From Actinomyces sp. S6-Spd3 (GTDB lineage Bacteria; Actinomycetota; Actinomycetes; Actinomycetales; Actinomycetaceae), in contig NZ_JRMV01000272.1 in NCBI RefSeq assembly GCF_000758755.1, forward strand, positions 124,001 to 188,000: 64,000 nucleotides of DNA. Reading direction: 5' to 3'. Shown one piece after another: positions 1 through 7,359 of the stretch; within the stretch, counting starts at the first letter, position 1; each line of letters begins with the position of its first letter. The notes beneath the pieces were generated by a model, which searched no databases, had not been told where the DNA came from, and saw only the letters and a program-made list of their open reading frames with translations. Position numbers and translations under genes: made by a program.

Positions 1-249
1 GCCTTGGAGATTCACCTCGGCGGAGATGGCGAGGCTCCAAGTTCCGAGCCGCAGATCGTGATCTTAGGATCGCCGGCAGCTGAGGAAGAGGAACTCTCCC
101 CTTCTGAGCCTTCGAACCCCGTGCAATTCCTTGTCCCCGCCGGTTCGTGGCAGCGTACTTTTGCTCGAGGCCAAGCGGCGCTGGCCACTTGCGTTGTCTC
201 GCCCGAATTCTCTTTCGAGGACTGGAAATTAGCCTCGGCTGGCGAATAA
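1..249 (+). CDS. Cupin, DUF985 (Cupin_5) type, C-terminal part
   Basis: The reading frame is open from the first base and stops at TAA 247-249, so the gene begins left of the window. The visible 82 residues have the ending of the DUF985/Cupin_5 family: LEIHLGG strand, a variable loop, then VPAGSWQ, and the closing VVSPEFSFEDWKLA, which matches the family's usual 'VAPGFDFEDFELA' end. Members are small single-domain cupins of unsettled function. A TTG at 4 could be read as a start but would leave half a cupin, so a truncated reading is preferred. Family call is from memory of the motif. Confidence 0.72.
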   Translation, partial: ALEIHLGGDGEAPSSEPQIVILGSPAAEEEELSPSEPSNPVQFLVPAGSWQRTFARGQAALATCVVSPEFSFEDWKLASAGE

Positions 250-262
250 GAGATTCGCGCGT

Positions 263-2542
263 CTAAAAGGATTCACAGTAGACGCGTCCCCCTCCGCTTC
301 GGATCACGCGACGCACATCGGCGACCATGGTCGGTGAGCCGCACACGTAGTAGTCGGCGCTTTGATCGATGCCGCTCGTGCGAAGGTAGTCCGTGACGCG
401 GCCCTTAAATGCGGTAGTGCTTGATTCGCGTGTTATGCAGCGGATGATGGGAGGGATCGGGGTTTCGAGTCGTAGCGTCAGATCCTCATCCGTGTTTGCG
501 CATCCAAAGATCAGCAGCTCGTCAGCACGGATCCCCTCCTCAAAAGCAGCACAAAATGGCGCAATCCCGCTTCCCGTTGCAATGAAGATCCTGCGGCGGG
601 TGGGAGCCTCGTCGTTTTCGGCATCTTCGCTGTGAATTTCGAAATTACCCAATGGGAGTTGGAGTTCAACCTTGTCTCCAGGCTCTAGGCCGCGCGCGAA
701 TGCTGCTCCCTTCCCCTTGGTTCTCACATCGATGAGGAAACGGGCACTTTCTCCAGATGCACTTGCCAAGGAATATGGCCGCCACTCAAAGGGAGCAACT
801 CGGATCAGGGCATACTGGCCGGGGCGCCACTGCAGTGAACGCGGGAGCTTGAGGACAATGTCTCGGATGTGGGGGCTTAGCCAGTCCGCATGGACGACCT
901 GAGCGGCGAGGCGTGGCGCGCTGCGGGATGGGTCCTGTGTTGGTTCTGGATCTGAGGTTTCACATGCACTCTCCGGGTCGCTGCTCAGGCTCTGATTGAT
1001 CTGCAGATAGCCTTTTGGCCCGAGGATTCGACATGCGCTTGTCCACCCCGCCATTGTGGCCCCGACAATTCCAGGGAATCCTGCATCTTGGCCCGTCAGG
1101 AAGAGCCCTGGGATCGGCGTTTCTGGGGTGGTCAGTCCCGCTGTGAATCGTTGCGGGGTGAGGGGGAGGCCGTAGAAGCATCCCTTTGAATGAGAGGTGT
1201 AGTGCTCAATACTCAGAGGCGTCGCTACTTCTTCGTAGCGAACAGCATCCGCGAAGCCCGGAAGAGTGCGGTCAACGAGTGCGACCAGTCCCCTCGCCAT
1301 TTTCGATTTGAGCAAGTCGTAGTCACTTCCTCGATCCCCTTTCATTGTGTCCTCCCACGTACGAAAAGCACCGGCTTCAACGAAGGAGACAATTTCTGCG
1401 GTGGCGTGCTGGTCGCCTGCTTTGAGCCCCGGGAAGGAAACGAATGCCGTTTGTGGGGTGCCGTTGAGCAGGGAAGTGGTTAACTCCGCGGGAGTCTGCG
1501 AACCATCACCCTCATTGATCCAGATGTTGGAGCCGTCGATCCCTTCGGGATAGTGGTCAAGCGTGAGGTAGACGATGACCGCTGTTCCTCCGTGTCCCAT
1601 GCGCGCGATCGTTTTGCGTATCTCTTCCGTGAGTTTTCCAATGCTTCCCTGCGTTGGAAGTAGACGGTTATACGTTTCGCTTGCCCCGACTCCTGAAACG
1701 ATGATCGGTGCGCGTTCTTCATAGGTCACTGGATGTGTACCGGAAGTGTCTGTGATGCGGACTCCGACCGCCCGACCGTTTTGAACAAGAATTTCTTCTA
1801 CGCTTTGAGAGACGCGAATTTCTCCCCCATTCGCGCGGATCTTTTCTTCGACCATTCGCGAAATTTGCCCGCTTCCTCCCTGGGGAAACCACGCTCCATT
1901 CATGTAGTGGCCGACGATCATCGCGTGGGCGACAAAAGCACTGCGCTCGGGTTCGACTCCGTAGTCTCCCCAGTGCGTCGTCAGGAGAGTTCTCAAAGCG
2001 GGATCACGAAAACGACGATTCATATAGTGCGCGGTCGTCTCACATGCGAGGGAGGTGCGCATCTTCTGCGTCAAAGCGACAAGAGGGGCAACCTGCTGCG
2101 GGACAACCTGGCGAACATAGTTGAGCGTCATCCACGAGTATGCCCGCGCAACATCCTTGAAATAGCGCTTCAGTGCTCGTTTCTCCTTCGGAAAGAGCGC
2201 CTCGAGTCGCTGGCGATAGACGCCGGCATCCGAGGGGACATCAAGATTCACCCCGAGCTTTGGGAGGCAAAAGCGATCGTAGCTATCGGGCATCTGCATC
2301 CACGAAAGCTTCCCGCCCGTGAGGTAATCAAAGATTTGACGAGGCCGAGTCCCGGGAGCCATGTCGCCGACGTAGTGCAAACCCACGTCCCAGCTTGCGC
2401 CTTGGCGTCGAAATGCGTGGGTGAGTCCCCCTGGGGTGGAGTGTTTTTCGAGGACGAGCACCCGCTTCTTCGCCACTCCTGCGAGCAGTCCTGCGGTTGT
2501 CAATGAACCTATTCCTGAACCGATCACAATTGCGTCGTACAT
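263..2542 (-). CDS. Fused phytoene-desaturase-like / ferredoxin-reductase-like flavoprotein
   Basis: A 759-residue two-part oxidoreductase. The N-terminus has the dinucleotide-binding motif VIGSGIGSLTTAG (residues about 6-18) and an acidic strand end, as in CrtI/carotenoid isomerase/amine oxidase-like FAD proteins; this half closes near residue 520 with the FAD-contacting LFLTGQDAGFPGIVGA segment. From about residue 560 a second module begins, with RPYSLAS (flavin-binding RxYS), IATGSGIAPF (nicotinamide-binding) and YYVCGSP near the end, as in ferredoxin-NADP reductases. The fusion suggests electrons pass from NAD(P)H to the first flavin domain for a hydrophobic substrate. The ATG at 2542 is preferred because AAGGGG lies 5-6 bases before it; a longer frame to 2587 would overlap the operator. 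Divergent from a TetR gene that probably controls it. The substrate is unknown. Confidence 0.8.
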   Translation of the reverse strand: MYDAIVIGSGIGSLTTAGLLAGVAKKRVLVLEKHSTPGGLTHAFRRQGASWDVGLHYVGDMAPGTRPRQIFDYLTGGKLSWMQMPDSYDRFCLPKLGVNLDVPSDAGVYRQRLEALFPKEKRALKRYFKDVARAYSWMTLNYVRQVVPQQVAPLVALTQKMRTSLACETTAHYMNRRFRDPALRTLLTTHWGDYGVEPERSAFVAHAMIVGHYMNGAWFPQGGSGQISRMVEEKIRANGGEIRVSQSVEEILVQNGRAVGVRITDTSGTHPVTYEERAPIIVSGVGASETYNRLLPTQGSIGKLTEEIRKTIARMGHGGTAVIVYLTLDHYPEGIDGSNIWINEGDGSQTPAELTTSLLNGTPQTAFVSFPGLKAGDQHATAEIVSFVEAGAFRTWEDTMKGDRGSDYDLLKSKMARGLVALVDRTLPGFADAVRYEEVATPLSIEHYTSHSKGCFYGLPLTPQRFTAGLTTPETPIPGLFLTGQDAGFPGIVGATMAGWTSACRILGPKGYLQINQSLSSDPESACETSDPEPTQDPSRSAPRLAAQVVHADWLSPHIRDIVLKLPRSLQWRPGQYALIRVAPFEWRPYSLASASGESARFLIDVRTKGKGAAFARGLEPGDKVELQLPLGNFEIHSEDAENDEAPTRRRIFIATGSGIAPFCAAFEEGIRADELLIFGCANTDEDLTLRLETPIPPIIRCITRESSTTAFKGRVTDYLRTSGIDQSADYYVCGSPTMVADVRRVIRSGGGRVYCESF

Positions 2543-2556
2543 ACACACCCCTTCTG

Positions 2557-2604
2557 CTTGACAGTGTCTAGTAATAGAATCATGCACTCCTAGACACTGT
2601 CAAG
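2557..2604. promoter_or_regulatory. Inverted-repeat operator between divergent flavoprotein and TetR genes
   Basis: CTTGACAGTGTCTAG at 2557-2571 is repeated as its exact reverse complement at 2590-2604, 18 bases apart. Each 15-base arm is itself nearly palindromic (GACA-G-TGTC core), so two regulator dimers could bind. The TTGACA inside the right arm, read on the minus strand, could serve as the -35 of the flavoprotein gene, so binding would block it. Location between a TetR gene and its divergent neighbour is the typical TetR arrangement; the assignment to this regulator is inferred. Confidence 0.7.
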
Positions 2605-2636
2605 TAGTGACGGTCTATTTCCCCTATACTGATGCC

Positions 2637-3236
2637 ATGACACGCTCAAGCGAAGCCCCCGGCCTACGCGAAACAATCCTCACTATCAGCGGAGAACTCC
2701 TCAACGAAGGAGGGCCCGCTTCCCTATCCATGCGCGAGGTCTCGAGGCGAGCCGGATGCACACACCAGGCTCCCTACCACCACTTCAAAAGCCGAGAGGG
2801 AATCCTTGCAGCGCTGATCACAGAGGGATTCCTCGCCTTGGAAAAATCGCTCAGCGAAGCACTTCGTGCCAGCACCAACGCAACCCCCCAGGAGACGACA
2901 CGCGCAGCAGGACACGCATATCTGACTTTCGCGCTTAAAAATCCAGGGGTTTTTCGCATCATGTTCCGCTCTGACATGTACGATCCCGACTCACACCCCG
3001 AGCTCATCCAGGCTAGCCAAGCAGCGCGTTCCCAGCTCCACGGCCTCGCAAAAATTGCCTACGGGAGCGAGGATCCACGCGCAGAAGCAACGCTTTGGGC
3101 ATACATCCACGGCCTCGCGATCCTCATTCTCGACGGACCGCCCGCACTTGGGGGGAACGAAGGAAAAGAAACACACCAATTCGCACACGAGTGCATCGAC
3201 TCCCCCTTCTTTATCGATGGTGTTCCTAGGGAGTGA
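2637..3236 (+). CDS. TetR family transcriptional regulator
   Basis: A 199-residue repressor with an N-terminal TetR helix-turn-helix (SMREVSRRAGCTHQAPYHHF, about residues 31-50) followed by an alpha-helical ligand domain of normal length that resembles the WHG/TetR_C group. The ATG at 2637 is chosen: TATACT lies at 2625-2630, so transcription would begin at or next to this ATG and the message would be leaderless; an upstream GTG at 2607 overlaps the operator. Likely represses the divergent flavoprotein and itself. Ligand not predictable. Confidence 0.88.
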   Translation: MTRSSEAPGLRETILTISGELLNEGGPASLSMREVSRRAGCTHQAPYHHFKSREGILAALITEGFLALEKSLSEALRASTNATPQETTRAAGHAYLTFALKNPGVFRIMFRSDMYDPDSHPELIQASQAARSQLHGLAKIAYGSEDPRAEATLWAYIHGLAILILDGPPALGGNEGKETHQFAHECIDSPFFIDGVPRE

Positions 3237-3366
3237 GGAGAATATGCGCGATGCGTCACCCGCGTCTCCTTTAAAGATTGAATCTATCGACAAGAACACC
3301 ACCGTGCCCTAGGCTGAGAGAACGTTCCAGTAATCACTGGAAACACCCCTATTCAAGGAGCCCACC

Positions 3367-3525
3367 GTGGATCTGGAAAACATCAAGAAGCAGGCCGAAG
3401 AGGGCTTGGAAACCGCAAAGGACAAGGCCGAAGATCTCAAGGACAAGGTCGGAGAAGCTGTAGAGGCAGCGAAAGATAAGGCCGAGGACGTCGTTTCAGA
3501 CATCAAAGACAAGCTTGGCAAGTGA
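3367..3525 (+). CDS. Small charged helical protein, LEA/CsbD-like
   Basis: A 52-residue ORF starting at GTG 3367 with a good ribosome site (AAGGAG at 3354-3359). It is almost entirely Lys, Glu, Asp and Ala, with repeats of KDKAED and DLKDKVGEA; no Cys, Trp or membrane segment. Such 11-residue-type amphipathic repeats are typical of LEA-like or CsbD-like stress proteins, small acid-rich cytosolic proteins of general stress regulons. A hairpin follows directly, so it is probably a single-gene transcript. Function is inferred from composition only. Confidence 0.7.
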   Translation: MDLENIKKQAEEGLETAKDKAEDLKDKVGEAVEAAKDKAEDVVSDIKDKLGK

Positions 3526-3546
3526 CCATTAGCGTCAAATAAATCA

Positions 3547-3577
3547 GAGGGCAGATCCAATCATCGGGTCTGCCCTC
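3547..3577 (+). terminator. Hairpin after the small charged protein gene
   Basis: GAGGGCAGA (3547-3555) pairs with TCTGCCCTC (3569-3577) around a 13-base loop, 22 bases after the stop. No U-run follows, which is common for actinobacterial terminators. Confidence 0.55.
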
Positions 3578-3753
3578 GGGTATTAGATATAGTCTAACCC
3601 GCATCCCAGAGTGATTTTTACCAAATCTCACCATCTGCAATATCGCTTCCCACCCGGTCGCAATTGCATTTAGCCTTATAGCGTGGGTGCTTCACCCTTG
3701 GGTTGACAGGCACTCACAACAAAATTGTCCCAATATTTCCTTAGGGAGCACAC

Positions 3754-4635
3754 GTGGTTCGTCCCAAGATCCGTTTCCGTAAGTCCGCACTCGTCGCAAT
3801 CGCAGCAACCACCGTCATGGCCCTGAGCGCGTGCGCGGGCGGGACCACTTCAAGCAACACCACTTCCGCAAGCGCCGACGCTAACGCAACCGGCGAAGCA
3901 CTTCCCACCGTCACCAAGGGCAAGCTGACCATCGCCACCGGCGATCCGGCCTACAGCCCCTGGGTCCTCAACGACAAGCCCGAATCCGGTGAAGGCTACG
4001 AGGCGGCAGTTGCCTACGCCGTCGCCAGTGAGCTCGGTTTCTCCAAGGATCAGGTCGTGTGGAAGCGCACCACCTTCGATTCGGCGATCGCACCCGGCGC
4101 CAAGGACTGGGATTTCAACATCCAGCAGTTCTCCATCACCGATGCACGTAAGCAGGCTGTGGACTTCTCCAGCCCCTACTACACAACCTCAGAAGCGGTT
4201 GTCGCCGTTAAGGGCACTCCTGCCGCTGAAGCAAAGAGCATCAACGATCTGAAGAAGCTTAAGTTCGGCGTCCAGGCCGGTACTACTTCCCAGAACTACG
4301 TGATGAACAAGCTCAAGCCCAGCGTTGATCCCCTGGTCTTCAACGGCTCCGCCGATGTTGTCCAGGCCCTCAAGGGCGGACAGGTTGACGCGATCGTCGT
4401 CGATCTGCCCACCGCATTCAACGTGATCGCAACCCAGGTTGACAACGGCACGGTCGTCGGTCAGTTCACCGCAAACGAGGACGGCAATAGCTTCGGTCTG
4501 CTGCTGCCCAAGGGAAGCGCGCTGACCCCGGCAGTCACCAAGGCTGTCGACAAGCTGCGTGACAACGGCACTCTGGCCGAGCTCCAGAAGAAGTGGCTGG
4601 CGGATGCCGCGTCAGCTCCGATCTTCGAGCAGTGA
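3754..4635 (+). CDS. Amino acid ABC transporter substrate-binding lipoprotein
   Basis: A 293-residue family 3 solute-binding protein. A lipoprotein signal precedes the lipobox LSAC (Cys at about residue 27), followed by a Ser/Thr-rich linker. The fold contains GKLTIATGDPAYSPWV, a central VDFSSPYYTTSEAVVA segment and KFGVQAGTTSQNYV, all typical of polar amino acid binding proteins. Starts at GTG 3754 after AGGGAGCAC. First gene of an SBP-permease-ATPase operon; a strong hairpin after its stop probably keeps its mRNA more abundant than that of the downstream genes. Substrate probably a polar amino acid; which one cannot be read from the sequence. Confidence 0.9.
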   Translation: MVRPKIRFRKSALVAIAATTVMALSACAGGTTSSNTTSASADANATGEALPTVTKGKLTIATGDPAYSPWVLNDKPESGEGYEAAVAYAVASELGFSKDQVVWKRTTFDSAIAPGAKDWDFNIQQFSITDARKQAVDFSSPYYTTSEAVVAVKGTPAAEAKSINDLKKLKFGVQAGTTSQNYVMNKLKPSVDPLVFNGSADVVQALKGGQVDAIVVDLPTAFNVIATQVDNGTVVGQFTANEDGNSFGLLLPKGSALTPAVTKAVDKLRDNGTLAELQKKWLADAASAPIFEQ

Positions 4636-4641
4636 TTCTTC

Positions 4642-4675
4642 TTCTCCGGCTTGGGGTCTTCCCCAAGCCGGAGAA
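4642..4675 (+). terminator. Intercistronic stem-loop after the binding-protein gene
   Basis: A perfect 15-bp stem (4642-4656 with 4661-4675, beginning TTCTCCGGCTTGGGG) closes on a 4-base loop and is followed by TTTTC. It lies between the binding-protein gene and its permease gene, so it probably acts as a partial terminator or 3' stabiliser that sets high binding-protein to low permease ratios. Confidence 0.8.
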
Positions 4676-4733
4676 TTTTCATTTATCCTTCCGCTGATTG
4701 CCCCGCGCACTCGTTATCCATTTAGAGGACCCC

Positions 4734-5612
4734 GTGCTCAATCACTCTCGTTCAGATGACCCAATGGCTGAATTCCCGGTCTCTGCGGTCGAAGAGCAGC
4801 GCCGTCGCTATCGACGTAAACGCACCACTCGTTCACTTTTTATCTCCGCGATTTCAACCCTGATTATCGCCGCCATCATTGTTGCGGTCCTTGCTTCCTC
4901 TCCCGGATGGAAGACCACTCAGGAAACCTTCTTTAACTGGGAATACGCACGTCAGGCCATTCCCGCCGTGCTCTCCGGCATGTGGCTAAATATCCGCATG
5001 CTGCTGGTGGCAGCAACCGGCGTGGCAATCTTCGCTACTCTCCTGGCTGCTACCCGCACCTTGGCTGGACCGGTGTTCTTCCCGCTGCGTTTCCTCGCGG
5101 CCGCCTACACCGACATTTTCCGCGGAATCCCCTTCATCGTCGTCTTGTACTTGATCGGCTTCGGCATCCCGGCGCTCAACCCCACGAGGCGTATCGACGT
5201 CACGCTCTTGGGCACTGTCGCGCTCATCATCACCTACACCTCGTACGTTTCTGAGGTTCTGCGCGCGGGTCTTGAATCCGTTCACCCCTCGCAGCGCTAT
5301 GCAGCACGCTCCCTTGGCCTCACCCACGGTCAGACCATGCGTCACATCATCGTTCCCCAGGCAGTCCGCAAGGTCACTCCGGCACTGATGAATGACTTCA
5401 TTTCAATGCAAAAGGACGTGGGCCTGATCTCGGTCCTGGGCGCAACGGATGCCATCCGAGCCGCTCAGCTCCAGCAGGCAACTACCTACAACTTCACCTC
5501 CTACGTGGTTGCAGGTATCTTCTTCATCATCTTGTCCTTCCCCTTCATTCGTCTTTCCGATTGGTACACCGCGCGCCTGCGTAAGCGCGAACAGATGGGA
5601 GGAACCGTCTGA
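4734..5612 (+). CDS. Amino acid ABC transporter permease (HisM/GlnP type)
   Basis: A 292-residue inner membrane permease. A hydrophilic basic N-terminus (RRRYRRKRTTR) precedes several membrane spans; the EAA loop that contacts the ATPase is visible as YAARSLGLTHGQTMRHIIVPQAVRKVTP. The family arrangement SYVSEVLRAGLESVHPSQ is typical for polar amino acid permeases (His/Glu/Gln/opine family). GTG 4734 is chosen over an upstream TTG at 4698 because AGAGGAC lies just before it and the TTG would overlap the preceding terminator region. Its TGA overlaps the ATG of the ATPase gene, indicating translational coupling. Confidence 0.88.
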   Translation: MLNHSRSDDPMAEFPVSAVEEQRRRYRRKRTTRSLFISAISTLIIAAIIVAVLASSPGWKTTQETFFNWEYARQAIPAVLSGMWLNIRMLLVAATGVAIFATLLAATRTLAGPVFFPLRFLAAAYTDIFRGIPFIVVLYLIGFGIPALNPTRRIDVTLLGTVALIITYTSYVSEVLRAGLESVHPSQRYAARSLGLTHGQTMRHIIVPQAVRKVTPALMNDFISMQKDVGLISVLGATDAIRAAQLQQATTYNFTSYVVAGIFFIILSFPFIRLSDWYTARLRKREQMGGTV

Positions 5613-6394
5613 TGAGCCAGACAACAGCCACAAACGAGGCCGCCGAGCAAGCAGCCACCGATGAGACCGTCCTGAGCATCCAAGGCGTCGTCAAGCGCTT
5701 CGGATCCAATATCGTGTTGCGCGGCCTCGACCTTGACGTCCGCCGTCACGAGGTCGTGGTCCTCTTGGGTGCCTCCGGTTCCGGTAAGTCCACCCTCCTT
5801 CGCTGCGCCAACCTCTTGGAACGCGTTGACGATGGACAGATCTTCCTCTCTGGCCAAGACATCACCGATCCGAGCATCAACGCGGATAAAATCCGCGCGC
5901 AGATCGGTGTCGTCTTCCAGCACTACAACCTCTTCCCCCACATGTCGGTCATCGACAACGTCACCCTTGCAGCGCGCAAGGTTCACGGGTGGAGCCCCGA
6001 AGAGGCAGCGGAGCGCGGAATGAGCCTGCTCGAGCGAATCGGTCTTGCCTCAAAGGCCCGCGAGTTCCCCGATCGTCTTTCGGGCGGTCAGCAGCAGCGC
6101 GTGGCAATTGTTCGCGCACTCGCCACGAACCCCGAACTTTTGCTTCTCGACGAGATCACCTCGGCACTGGACCCCATGCTGGTTGGCGAAGTGCTCGACT
6201 TGGTTCGCGAGGTCAAGGACGGCGGTTCAACGATCCTCATGGCTACACATGAGATTGGCTTTGCCCGTCAGGTCGCCGACCGTGTCGTCTTCCTGGAGCG
6301 CGGAAAGATCGTCGAACAGGGACCGCCGGAGGAAGTCATCGGAAACCCGAAGATGCCTCAGACTCAAGAGTTCCTTGCTCGAGTGTTCCACTGA
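5612..6394 (+). CDS. Amino acid ABC transporter ATP-binding protein (GlnQ type)
   Basis: A 260-residue ABC ATPase. Walker A GASGSGKST (about residues 50-58), Q-loop VFQHYNLFPHM, signature LSGGQQQRVAIVRAL, Walker B LLLLDEITSALDP and switch His in MATHEIGFA are all present. The 20-residue hydrophilic start ending in DETVLSIQ precedes the nucleotide-binding domain. It overlaps the permease stop by 1 base (ATG/TGA). It powers the amino acid importer encoded with it. Confidence 0.93.
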   Translation: MSQTTATNEAAEQAATDETVLSIQGVVKRFGSNIVLRGLDLDVRRHEVVVLLGASGSGKSTLLRCANLLERVDDGQIFLSGQDITDPSINADKIRAQIGVVFQHYNLFPHMSVIDNVTLAARKVHGWSPEEAAERGMSLLERIGLASKAREFPDRLSGGQQQRVAIVRALATNPELLLLDEITSALDPMLVGEVLDLVREVKDGGSTILMATHEIGFARQVADRVVFLERGKIVEQGPPEEVIGNPKMPQTQEFLARVFH

Positions 6395-6410
6395 GAATAA
6401 GCGAATAGTT

Positions 6411-6455
6411 GTGTGCCCCTTGGCGGCTTCCCACGGAAGCTGCCAAGGGGCACAC
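6411..6455. terminator. Long bidirectional terminator hairpin
   Basis: A 21-bp stem (6411-6431 against 6435-6455, one G-T change) with a 3-base loop separates the amino acid transporter operon (+) from the convergent hydrolase gene (-). The arms begin GTGTGCCCCTTGGC. It can fold from either strand. Confidence 0.85.
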
Positions 6456-6460
6456 GGCAT

Positions 6461-7330
6461 TTAGTCCGCAAGTGATTCGACGTCTTCCCAAAAGCGCGTG
6501 ACGACATCAGCCAAAACAGCAGGATTTTCCAATTGAGCGCTGTGCTTCGCGTCAGGAATCGTCTCATAGCGTGCTCCAAGAACCTGAGCTTCTTGACGAT
6601 GCATTCGCTCCGGCCAGACACTGTCCCCTACCCCGTGAGTGATCAGTACGGGAAGTCCGCTCTGGCGCAAAGGCACAGAGACATCCGGGTAACGAGCCAA
6701 GATAAAGGCCGCTCCCATCAGCGAATCCTCGCTGGTAACCAGTGAACGATGTGCAATGAGTTCGTCCCTGGGATCCTCACTTAAGAACTGCGAGATATAC
6801 CAAGCCGAAAGTCTCTTCCCCGTTGTCGAAGACAGCAAACGCTGACGTAAGGGAGTCCACCGCATTCCTTCGGGAGGCCTAGGACCGGTAGAAAACAGGG
6901 TGAGTGAGCGGAAAAGCTCAGGGGCTTTCACCGCGGCCTGCCGCGCAATGACGCCTCCGAATGAGTGCCCCAAGAGGTGCACAGGATTCTCCTGCGCACC
7001 CATTGATCGAGCAACCTCAATCAGGTCACCGACAAAATCACTCAAACGATAATTTTTCACGCCTACCGGGGCCGCGGAATCAGCTTGTCCTCGCTGCGAA
7101 TATGCAAGTGCCGCGCGAGAGCGCTGCACCAAATAGGGCATAAAGGGAGTGAAGTCTTCTTTGGAACCGGTAAAACCTGGCACGAGGAGCGCAGGGGTAG
7201 ACCCAGCCACGGCCTCGTCAGTTACTACCGCAGTCAAGACGCCAGCAGCACTGGGAATCCCCAGGCAACGCAAGCCTTCGGGAAGCTCTCCCCCAAAAGG
7301 CTCGCAATGAACTTCTCCACGTATCTGCAT
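6461..7330 (-). CDS. Alpha/beta-fold hydrolase
   Basis: A 289-residue serine hydrolase of the alpha/beta fold: LLVPGFTGSKEDFTPF (oxyanion region), nucleophile elbow LLGHSFGGVIARQ with Ser within GHSFGG, a late Asp in ITHGVGDSVWP and catalytic His in IPDAKHSAQLENP. Esterase, lipase or haloperoxidase-like; substrate unknown. The start is uncertain. ATG 7330 is preceded by a run of ten G (positions 7335-7344) that could serve as ribosome site; alternatively GTG 7363 overlaps the TGA of the upstream exporter gene and would place the G10 run inside codons 7-10. With the second start, slippage in the run would switch the reading frame. Confidence 0.82.
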   Translation of the reverse strand: MQIRGEVHCEPFGGELPEGLRCLGIPSAAGVLTAVVTDEAVAGSTPALLVPGFTGSKEDFTPFMPYLVQRSRAALAYSQRGQADSAAPVGVKNYRLSDFVGDLIEVARSMGAQENPVHLLGHSFGGVIARQAAVKAPELFRSLTLFSTGPRPPEGMRWTPLRQRLLSSTTGKRLSAWYISQFLSEDPRDELIAHRSLVTSEDSLMGAAFILARYPDVSVPLRQSGLPVLITHGVGDSVWPERMHRQEAQVLGARYETIPDAKHSAQLENPAVLADVVTRFWEDVESLAD

Positions 7331-7334
7331 ACAT

Positions 7335-7344
7335 CCCCCCCCCC
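7335..7344 (-). repeat. G10 homopolymer at the 5' end of the hydrolase gene
   Basis: Ten consecutive C on the plus strand (ten G on the coding strand) lie five bases before ATG 7330. No comparable run was noticed elsewhere in the window. It could alter ribosome-site strength or, if GTG 7363 is used, the frame. Confidence 0.9.
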
Positions 7345-7359
7345 ACGCACGTGGGAATT

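Noticed and set aside
3703-3737. TTGACA at 3703-3708 as promoter of the amino acid transporter
   Set aside because: No acceptable -10 at 16-18 bases; the nearest AT-rich hexamer is 23 bases away.
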